Under the pieces are notes generated by a model. It searched no databases. It was not told where the DNA came from and worked only from the letters and a program-made list of their open reading frames with translations. Both the position numbers and the translations under genes were made by a program. A stretch of DNA of 5,518 nucleotides from Deltaproteobacteria bacterium (GTDB lineage: Bacteria; Bdellovibrionota; UBA1018). The stretch's first letter is position 1. Every line of letters begins with the position of its first letter. The stretch lies in NCBI GenBank assembly GCA_016194835.1, contig JACQAU010000121.1:1-5518 (forward strand). Direction: 5' to 3'. This document shows, piece after piece, positions 1 to 4,978 of the stretch.

Positions 1-20
1 TTATTTCACTTGATTTCTAC

Positions 21-26
21 TAAAAT
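21..26 (+). promoter_or_regulatory. Possible -10 box for the lysine-rich mini-gene
   Basis: TAAAAT resembles a sigma-70 -10 hexamer (TATAAT). It lies at a distance that would start transcription near position 33, just before the 47-69 hairpin. The matching -35 box would fall at or beyond the left window edge, so it cannot be assessed. An alternative -35-like TTGATT at 10-15 has no convincing -10 partner. This is a weak call based only on hexamer similarity and the need for a promoter upstream of a unit that has its own terminator. Confidence 0.2.
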
Positions 27-46
27 CGCTTTAACATCAAACTTAA

Positions 47-69
47 GTGTTGCTCTTTGAGAGCAACAC
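47..69 (+). other. Leader hairpin upstream of the lysine-rich ORF
   Basis: GTGTTGCTC (47-55) is perfectly complementary to GAGCAACAC (61-69). This gives a 9-bp stem with loop TTTGA, or 10 bp with a 3-nt loop if T56-A60 also pair. The following bases (ACATTTAAATGG) lack a T-tract, so it is a poor rho-independent terminator for an upstream gene. It sits 8 nt before the Shine-Dalgarno at 78-83, where it would be part of a 5' UTR. It could act as an mRNA-stabilising 5' hairpin or a protein-binding site. That role is inference; only the inverted repeat is seen directly. Confidence 0.6.
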
Positions 70-77
70 ATTTAAAT

Positions 78-83
78 GGAGGA
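78..83 (+). promoter_or_regulatory. Strong Shine-Dalgarno for the lysine-rich ORF
   Basis: GGAGGA is followed by 8 nt and then the ATG at 92. This is close to ideal spacing and a near-perfect match to the anti-Shine-Dalgarno. It is the main reason to believe the 20-codon ORF is translated. The in-frame GTG (47) and TTG (50) upstream lie inside the hairpin and have no such site. Confidence 0.75.
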
Positions 84-91
84 AATTAGCA

Positions 92-154
92 ATGGCAAAA
101 AAGAAAGCCGCAAAAAAGGCAAAAAAAAGACCTTCTAAAAAGAAAAAGAAGTAA
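92..154 (+). CDS. Lysine-rich basic micropeptide (20 aa), histone-H1-tail-like
   Basis: This is a 20-codon ORF, ATG to TAA, whose product is 12 Lys, 4 Ala, 1 Arg, 1 Pro and 1 Ser plus the initiator Met. Its composition is that of the Lys/Ala-rich tails of eukaryotic H1 and of bacterial H1-like proteins (the chlamydial Hc1/Hc2 type), with an AKKAKK-style repeat followed by RPS and a run of five Lys. There is no room for a folded domain, signal peptide or membrane segment. Reality is supported by the perfect Shine-Dalgarno 8 nt upstream, a hairpin leader before it and a strong terminator after it, with no other gene sharing the unit. A net charge of about +13 suggests binding to nucleic acid, polyphosphate or another polyanion, but that is inference. 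I know no named gene of exactly this kind. It could be a nucleoid-associated peptide or a decoy ORF on a structured RNA. Lys is encoded by both AAA and AAG, so the tract is not a pure A homopolymer, although positions 121-128 form an A8 run. Confidence 0.6.
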   Translation: MAKKKAAKKAKKRPSKKKKK

Positions 155-165
155 ATGCAAATTAT

Positions 166-179
166 CCTGCAAATGCAGG
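166..179 (+). other. Small hairpin downstream of the lysine-rich ORF
   Basis: CCTGC (166-170) pairs with GCAGG (175-179) around loop AAAT. It lies 11 nt after the stop codon of the 20-aa ORF. The stem is only 5 bp, so on its own it is weak. It is listed because it is the first of three consecutive inverted repeats between the ORF and pyrD. Confidence 0.35.
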
Positions 180-187
180 TAAAATGA

Positions 188-221
188 TTGAGTGGCTACA
201 ATAGATAGCCGCTCGACTCAA
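188..221 (+). other. Stem-loop in the structured 3' region of the mini-gene
   Basis: As + strand RNA, TTGAGTGGCTA (188-198) can pair with TAGCCGCTCGA (206-216) over 11 bp, including two G-U wobbles, around loop CAATAGA. A competing fold pairs TTGAGT (188-193) with ACTCAA (216-221) and keeps the inner GGCTA/TAGCC stem with a 5-nt bulge (211-215). On the minus strand the second, Watson-Crick fold is followed by TCATTTT, so it might also help end pyrD transcripts. The stem lies 8 nt before the terminator stem. Function is unknown. Confidence 0.5.
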
Positions 222-224
222 ATC

Positions 225-264
225 AAGGCCTGAAGATCATAATCTTTGGGCCTTTTTAGTTTTT
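225..264 (+). terminator. Rho-independent terminator of the mini-gene, possibly bidirectional
   Basis: AAGGCCTGAAGAT (225-237) pairs with ATCTTTGGGCCTT (242-254) as a 13-bp stem, with two G-U wobbles, around loop CATA. It is followed by TTTTTAGTTTTT (253-264). This is a textbook intrinsic terminator for rightward transcription and closes the 20-aa ORF unit. Its T-tract overlaps the last codons and TAA stop of pyrD on the opposite strand. Read leftward, the same stem is followed only by a weak GATTT tail, so it may also terminate pyrD but less efficiently. The convergent arrangement means both transcripts end within the same few dozen bases. Confidence 0.85.
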
Positions 265-1257
265 AATGCCAAATGGAAAAGCAGGCCCTCTGAAAATCCA
301 TCCAGTATAAATTTGAATCAGATCAGCCCCCAACCTAAGACGAAGCGCGGATTCTTCGTTAGAAAAAATCCCCCCAACAGAAATAATAGGAAGTTTGGTG
401 ATTCTTCTTGCTGCTTTGAGACATTCTCGCGATAATTTTGTCAAAGGAGCACCACTCAGTCCTCCTTGCTTTTCTTCTTCATGAATGTTCATTTTAGAAA
501 GCAAAGTATTACATAAAACGAAACCATCGATGCCCAGTGTTTCTGATTCAGTAATAATTTCAATGAGTTCTTTGTCATTTATTTCGGGAGAAAGTTTGAT
601 AAGCAATGGTACTGTTTTTTCCCAAGAGTAAACTAAATGCAACAGTTCTGATAAAATGGGTTTTAGTTTCTCCATGTTTTGTAATGATCTTAGACCAGGT
701 GTATTAGGAGAACTGATATTAACTACAAAATAATCTGCCAAAGTGCGAAATGGCGCTAATGCTCCAATATAATTTGAAATTATTTCCTTTGTGTCAGAAA
801 TACCCTTATTAATACCAACATTAACTCCAATACGAAATGTTGATGGCAAACGATTTCTTGCTTTTTCAACCCGTTTTGCAATCACCAAAGCACCATCATT
901 GTTAAAACCCATTTGATTAAATAAAGCTTTTTGATTGAAATCTCGAAATAATCTTGGTTTAGGATTACCAAGTTGAGGACGCTCAGTAACTGTGCCAATT
1001 TCGACAAAACCAAATCCAAGCTTTGGAAGCATTGTCAAAATTTCGGCGTTTTTATCAAAACCAGCGGCTAGTCCTAAGCGAGATAGAAAAGGAATCTCAA
1101 ATACCTTAGGCAAGTATGCCAAAGGTTCTTGTTTAGGATTAGGCAAAACACAGGCACATCTCATGAAATAAATTGCCAATGTGTGTGTTTTTTCAGCATC
1201 AAAGCAAAATAAAATACGTCTTACAAGTTTCCACAGCCAGTTTATAAAAGTGCACAT
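256..1257 (-). CDS. pyrD: Dihydroorotate dehydrogenase, class 2 (quinone-dependent)
   Basis: This 333-aa protein oxidises dihydroorotate to orotate in de novo pyrimidine synthesis, passing electrons through FMN to membrane quinone. Its length matches the class 2 family (E. coli PyrD is about 336 aa). The amphipathic N-terminus (about residues 6-25, WLWKLVRRILF followed by DAEKTH) corresponds to the membrane-associating, quinone-tunnel helices that define class 2. The FMN/substrate barrel follows: AAGFDKN 64-70, IGTVT 87-91, MGFNNDG 116-122, the Asn of GVNVG at 146, NISSPNTPGLR 180-190 with catalytic base Ser183 (class 1 uses Cys), Lys221 in IKLSPE, Asn250 in LCNT, GGLSG 265-269, VGGI 294-297 and QIYTG 315-319. 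All expected residues are present, so the gene looks functional. The ATG at 1257 keeps the whole N-terminal helix, but there is no clear Shine-Dalgarno before it (only ATCAAAG). It is divergent from the acyl-CoA dehydrogenase gene and convergent with the lysine-rich mini-gene. No other pyr gene is visible nearby. Confidence 0.95.
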   Translation of the reverse strand: MCTFINWLWKLVRRILFCFDAEKTHTLAIYFMRCACVLPNPKQEPLAYLPKVFEIPFLSRLGLAAGFDKNAEILTMLPKLGFGFVEIGTVTERPQLGNPKPRLFRDFNQKALFNQMGFNNDGALVIAKRVEKARNRLPSTFRIGVNVGINKGISDTKEIISNYIGALAPFRTLADYFVVNISSPNTPGLRSLQNMEKLKPILSELLHLVYSWEKTVPLLIKLSPEINDKELIEIITESETLGIDGFVLCNTLLSKMNIHEEEKQGGLSGAPLTKLSRECLKAARRITKLPIISVGGIFSNEESALRLRLGADLIQIYTGWIFRGPAFPFGIKN

Positions 1258-1266
1258 CTTTGATTA

Positions 1267-1295
1267 GTTGTATGATTTTTCTAAAAATTCTACAA
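1267..1295 (-). promoter_or_regulatory. Possible pyrD promoter
   Basis: On the minus strand, TTGTAG (1290-1295) and TACAAC (1267-1272) are 17 bp apart, matching sigma-70 hexamers at about 3/6 and 4/6. Transcription would begin near 1260, giving an almost leaderless pyrD mRNA, consistent with the absence of a Shine-Dalgarno. The match is weak and could be chance in AT-rich DNA. No PyrR-like or attenuator structure fits in the 78-bp spacer. Confidence 0.2.
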
Positions 1296-1300
1296 GATTT

Positions 1301-1309
1301 TGATATAGT
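1301..1309 (+). promoter_or_regulatory. Extended -10 promoter for the acyl-CoA dehydrogenase-leuS operon
   Basis: TGATATAGT has the form TG-N-TATAGT, an extended -10 element one base from consensus. No good -35 is found 17 bp upstream (CTAAAA at 1281-1286), which extended -10 promoters can tolerate. Transcription would start near 1316, immediately before the Shine-Dalgarno at 1318-1325, leaving a 20-nt leader. That is too short for a T-box or other leader-based control of leuS. Confidence 0.4.
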
Positions 1310-1317
1310 CTTCCCCA

Positions 1318-1325
1318 AGAGGAGA
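1318..1325 (+). promoter_or_regulatory. Shine-Dalgarno of the acyl-CoA dehydrogenase gene
   Basis: AGAGGAGA, with GGAG at 1321-1324, lies 11 nt before the ATG at 1336. It is the clear ribosome binding site for this gene and fixes the start, which also gives the family-typical N-terminus beginning just before the first helix. Confidence 0.7.
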
Positions 1326-1335
1326 ACAAAGATAT

Positions 1336-2478
1336 ATGATTGAGCTTTCTTTAACAGACGATCAAAGACAACTACAGGAACTTGCTAGAAAATTTGCAAA
1401 AGAAGAAATCATGCCTAAGGCAGAACACCATGACAAAACAGGCGAATACCCTCATGCGATTATAAAAAAAGCTTGGGCATTGGGGCTTATGAATACTCAT
1501 ATTCCACAAGAGTACGGCGGTTTAGGTCTGGGAGTTCTGGATGGTTGTATTATTACCGAAGAGCTTTCTTACGGCTGTACTGGGATTTGCACCGCAATGG
1601 AAGCAAATATGCTCGCATCAGCACCAGTGATTGTAGCAGGCAATGAAGAACAAAAAAAAGAATTTTTAGGTCTTTTAACTACTGAACCACACCTTGCGGC
1701 ATATTGTGTCACAGAACCAGAAGCGGGTTCAGATGTTGGCAGTATTAGAACTCAAGCTAAAAAAGTGGGAAACGAATACGTTCTAAATGGCTCAAAGATG
1801 TGGATTACCAATGGCAGTGTTGCCAATTGGTATTTTGTATTGGCTTATACGGATCCTTCACAAAAACATAGAGGCATGACGGGATTTATTGTGCCAACTA
1901 ATACCACGGGCATTACTATTGGCAAAAAAGAATGGAATATGGGTCAAAGAGCAAGTGACACGAGAGCTATAACTTTCGAAAATGTCAAAATTCCAGAAAA
2001 ATACAGATTAGGCAAAGAAGGAGATGGATTCAAAATCGCGATGTCTGCTTTTGATCACACCAGACCTTCAGTTGCTGCAGGAGCCGTAGGACTTGCTAAT
2101 CGTGCCATGGATGAAGCTATACAGTACGCTAAAACCAGAAAAGCTTTTGGACAGCCGATTTCAAATTTTCAGGCAGTAAGTTTTATTATTGCAGATATGG
2201 CAAAAGACATAGAGGCTGGCAGGCTTTTAGTGTACAAAGCTGCATGGACCATTGATCAAGGACAAAGAAATACAAAGTTTGCAGCTATTGCAAAAGCTTT
2301 TTGTGCAGATATGGCAATGCGCGTAGCCACAGATGCAGTTCAGGTTTTTGGTGGTTATGGATACTCGCAGGAATACCCAGTTGAAAAGCTTATGCGGGAT
2401 GCGAAGATTTATCAAATTTACGAAGGAACGAGTCAAATCCAAAGATTGATTATTAGTAAGGAAATTTTTGAGAGATAA
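1336..2478 (+). CDS. Acyl-CoA dehydrogenase, medium-chain (MCAD) type
   Basis: This 380-aa FAD enzyme introduces the trans-2 double bond into fatty acyl-CoA, the first step of beta-oxidation, and hands electrons to electron-transfer flavoprotein. The three-domain fold is complete: N-terminal helices (about 5-120), a middle beta domain with FAD contacts YCVTEPEAGSD (123-133) and MWITNG (155-160), and a C-terminal helical domain with RKAFGQPI (268-275), QVFGGYGY (336-343) and MRDAKIYQIYEGTSQIQR (353-370). Catalytic Glu363 in YEG, with Thr242 in HTRP, gives the Glu376/Thr255 pair of human MCAD. Isovaleryl- and long-chain-type enzymes place the Glu elsewhere. Glu89 matches MCAD Glu99 at the floor of the acyl pocket. 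From memory, similarity to mitochondrial MCAD runs the full length, including KTGEYP, GLMNTHIP and EELSYGCTG. Chain-length preference is still inference; a short-chain or general acyl-CoA dehydrogenase is the alternative. No ETF or other beta-oxidation gene is adjacent, except possibly the ADC-like gene two positions downstream. The stop codon is one base before the leuS start. Confidence 0.93.
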   Translation: MIELSLTDDQRQLQELARKFAKEEIMPKAEHHDKTGEYPHAIIKKAWALGLMNTHIPQEYGGLGLGVLDGCIITEELSYGCTGICTAMEANMLASAPVIVAGNEEQKKEFLGLLTTEPHLAAYCVTEPEAGSDVGSIRTQAKKVGNEYVLNGSKMWITNGSVANWYFVLAYTDPSQKHRGMTGFIVPTNTTGITIGKKEWNMGQRASDTRAITFENVKIPEKYRLGKEGDGFKIAMSAFDHTRPSVAAGAVGLANRAMDEAIQYAKTRKAFGQPISNFQAVSFIIADMAKDIEAGRLLVYKAAWTIDQGQRNTKFAAIAKAFCADMAMRVATDAVQVFGGYGYSQEYPVEKLMRDAKIYQIYEGTSQIQRLIISKEIFER

Positions 2479-2479
2479 A

Positions 2480-4927
2480 ATGAAGTACGAACCTAGTCAC
2501 ATCGAATCAAAATGGCAACAATATTGGGAACAAAACAAAACTTTTGAAGTAAAAATCGATCACTCAAAACCTAAATATTATGTCTTAGATATGTTTCCAT
2601 ATCCTAGTAGTTCAGGTCTTCATGTCGGACATCCAGAAAGCTATACTGCTACTGATATTATTGCGCGTTATAAAAGAACTAAGGGATTTAATGTCTTACA
2701 CCCTATGGGATGGGATGCTTTTGGATTACCAGCCGAACAATATGCGTTACAAACCGGCATTCATCCAGCAATCATCACAAACGAATCTATAAAAAATTTT
2801 AAAAAACAACTAAAAATGCTTGGTTTTAGTTACGATTGGAGTCGAGAAATATCTACTTGCAATCCCAACTACTATAGATGGACACAATATTTGTTTTTAA
2901 AATTATATAAAAAAGGTCTTGCACAAAGAACAGAAGTTCCAGTTAACTGGTGCCCAGAGCTAAAAACGGTTTTAGCAAATGAAGAAGTAATCGATGGCAA
3001 ATCCGAACGAGGAGAACACCCGGTTTACAGAATCCCCACCAAACAATGGATATTAAAAATTACTACTTATGCAGAAAGACTTTTAAATGATTTAGATAAA
3101 ATCGATTGGCCAGAAAGCACAAAAGAACTTCAGAGAAATTGGATCGGAAAAAGTGAAGGGCTCTCAGCTATTTTCACAATTACAAATTTATCACCAATAG
3201 CATCAGGTGATGCTATTGTGGAACTAGAAATTTTTACTTCACGTCCTGATACTATTTTTGGAGTGACCTTTATGGTGCTTGCACCGGAGCACCCTTTAGT
3301 GGAGAAGATTACAACTCCAGCTCAACAACAAGCCATTAAGACATATAAAGAAAAAACTGCTCAAAAATCTGAACTCTTAAGAAACACAACAAACCAAGAA
3401 AAAACTGGCGAATTTACAGGTGCTTTTGCTATTAACCCCTACACACACGAAAAAATCCCAATTTGGATCGCAGATTATGTCCTTATGAGTTATGGAACAG
3501 GTGCCATTATGGCAGTTCCCGCTCATGACGAAAGAGATTTTGAATTTGCAAAAAAATTTAATCTCCCCATAAAAACTGTCATTCAAAAACCTGCTTCCAC
3601 AAATAACAGTGACGAATTCTATTCTGGAAAAGGAATTTGTATTAACTCAGGCTTTATTACCGGGATGGATTCAGACAAAGCATCAGAAAACGTAATAGCC
3701 TGGGCTGTAAAAAATAAAAAAGGGAAACACGCTATACACTATAAACTACGTGACTGGCTTTTTTCTAGACAACGCTACTGGGGAGAGCCATTTCCAATTT
3801 TACATTTGCCAGAAAACACAGGTGGCACAACAATTCATGCATTAGATCCGGATGAGCTTCCGGTACTACTGCCAGATGTTAAAAGCTACGAGCCTTCCGG
3901 CACAGGCGAAAGCCCACTGGCGTCTATCCCAGACTGGGTTAATGCAAAACGAGAAACAGACACAATGCCAGGTAGTGCTGGTTCTTCGTGGTACTTTTTA
4001 CGCTATTGCGATTCACAAAACTCAAAAGAACCTTGGAGTTTTGAAGCACAAAAGTATTGGATGCCAGTTGATTTTTACCTAGGTGGAGCAGAACATGCAG
4101 TTGGGCATCTACTTTATGCCAGATTTTGGACAAAAGTCTTCTATGATTTAGGGATGGTAAGCTGTGACGAGCCGTTCAAAAAACTCACACATCAAGGGAT
4201 GATTTTAGGTGATGATGGCGAAAAGATGTCTAAATCACGTGGCAACGTCATTAATCCAGACGAAGTAGTGAAAAAATATGGTGCAGATGCCTTAAGACTG
4301 TATGAAATGTTCATGGGTCCGCTAGATAAGGACAAGCCATGGTCCACTACTGCAATCGAAGGTGTATATCGTTTTTTACACCGGGTGTGGCGAGTTTTTG
4401 TAGATGAAGAAGATAATGATTTAAAACTTAGTAAAAATATTTCTGAAGATAATCCTTCGTTAGAAACTTTCAAAATATTTCATCAAACTATTAAAAAAGT
4501 CACTGAAGATATTGAAAATTGTCGTTTCAACACGGCTATTAGCCAAATGATGATTTTCATTAACCATATGACTGCTTTGAGTAAAAAACCAAAACTGTGT
4601 TTAAAGCCATTCGTGCAACTTTTAAATCCTTTCGCGCCGCATCTTGCAGAAGAACTTTGGGTGCTTTTAGATGAAAAAACAAGTCTAAGTTTTGAGCCTT
4701 GGCCAGCTTACGATCCAGAACTTGCAAAAGAGGAAAAAATAACAGTAGCTATCCAGGTTATGGGAAAAACCAGGGGAACCATTGCTGTAGAAAGAGAAAC
4801 CGATCAGCAAACGATAGAAAAGTTAGCCAAGGGAATTCCAGCAGTCAATAATCAACTAACCGGGAAAGAAACACAAAAAGTTATCTTTGTGAAAGATAAA
4901 ATTATAAATTTTATAGTTAAAAAATAG
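2480..4927 (+). CDS. leuS: Leucyl-tRNA synthetase
   Basis: This is a class Ia synthetase of 815 aa that attaches leucine to tRNA-Leu in the cytoplasm and edits mischarged products. In order it has: the catalytic HIGH motif as HVGH (48-51, after PYPSSSGL); the CP1 editing domain with TSRPDT (253-258, Thr258 matching the gatekeeper Thr252 of E. coli) and VPAHDERD (346-353, with the amine-binding Asp350); DWLFSRQRYWGE (425-436); LGGAEHAVGHLLYARF (534-549); KMSKS (582-586); an anticodon-binding helical domain; and a C-terminal beta domain (about 755-815). Two architectural traits stand out. The zinc site is lost: only Cys158 in NWCP remains, and the knuckle region reads NEEVIDGKSERG. The leucine-specific insertion before KMSKS is absent (GMILGDDGEKMSKS). 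Both match the Bacillus-type enzyme, not that of E. coli. I chose ATG 2480 over the in-frame TTG at 2468 because it is one base past the preceding TAA, has GAGAGA (2470-2475) upstream and gives the usual MKYEPSHIESKW N-terminus. No T-box leader is present. Confidence 0.96.
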   Translation: MKYEPSHIESKWQQYWEQNKTFEVKIDHSKPKYYVLDMFPYPSSSGLHVGHPESYTATDIIARYKRTKGFNVLHPMGWDAFGLPAEQYALQTGIHPAIITNESIKNFKKQLKMLGFSYDWSREISTCNPNYYRWTQYLFLKLYKKGLAQRTEVPVNWCPELKTVLANEEVIDGKSERGEHPVYRIPTKQWILKITTYAERLLNDLDKIDWPESTKELQRNWIGKSEGLSAIFTITNLSPIASGDAIVELEIFTSRPDTIFGVTFMVLAPEHPLVEKITTPAQQQAIKTYKEKTAQKSELLRNTTNQEKTGEFTGAFAINPYTHEKIPIWIADYVLMSYGTGAIMAVPAHDERDFEFAKKFNLPIKTVIQKPASTNNSDEFYSGKGICINSGFITGMDSDKASENVIAWAVKNKKGKHAIHYKLRDWLFSRQRYWGEPFPILHLPENTGGTTIHALDPDELPVLLPDVKSYEPSGTGESPLASIPDWVNAKRETDTMPGSAGSSWYFLRYCDSQNSKEPWSFEAQKYWMPVDFYLGGAEHAVGHLLYARFWTKVFYDLGMVSCDEPFKKLTHQGMILGDDGEKMSKSRGNVINPDEVVKKYGADALRLYEMFMGPLDKDKPWSTTAIEGVYRFLHRVWRVFVDEEDNDLKLSKNISEDNPSLETFKIFHQTIKKVTEDIENCRFNTAISQMMIFINHMTALSKKPKLCLKPFVQLLNPFAPHLAEELWVLLDEKTSLSFEPWPAYDPELAKEEKITVAIQVMGKTRGTIAVERETDQQTIEKLAKGIPAVNNQLTGKETQKVIFVKDKIINFIVKK

Positions 4928-4978
4928 ACCTAGTCGCCCTAGACAATAGCTTTTAATGAGGTTACACTTTTTATTAGG

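Noticed and set aside
155..187. 10-codon ORF (MQIILQMQVK) starting directly after the micropeptide stop codon
   Set aside because: It is very short, has no Shine-Dalgarno of its own and lies within a hairpin region; most likely chance.
188..221. tRNA or tmRNA fragment suggested by the stem and the GCTCGACTCAAATC stretch
   Set aside because: There is no acceptor stem, no T-loop consensus and no D-arm; the pairing is a simple stem-loop next to a terminator.
1258..1335. T-box or other leader controlling the leuS operon
   Set aside because: The spacer is only 78 bp and the likely leader about 20 nt, which is too short for a T-box. No specifier stem or antiterminator is present.
2227..2442. Antisense ORF within the acyl-CoA dehydrogenase gene
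   Set aside because: It is a shadow of strongly conserved coding sequence on the other strand, and its Cys-rich translation has no family features.
2468..2479. In-frame TTG at 2468 as the leuS start, adding MRDK
   Set aside because: It would overlap the upstream gene, lacks a better ribosome binding site and adds residues not typical of LeuRS; ATG 2480 fits the family N-terminus.
3377..4473. Antisense and alternate-frame ORFs within leuS (3377-3586 -, 3852-4082 +, 3939-4133 -, 4192-4473 -)
   Set aside because: All lie inside conserved LeuRS motifs, lack ribosome binding sites and have translations without recognisable domains.
4928..4978. Terminator between leuS and the ADC-like gene (CTAG repeats at 4930-4942)
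   Set aside because: The inverted repeat is only 4-5 bp and is not followed by a T-tract; read-through is more likely.
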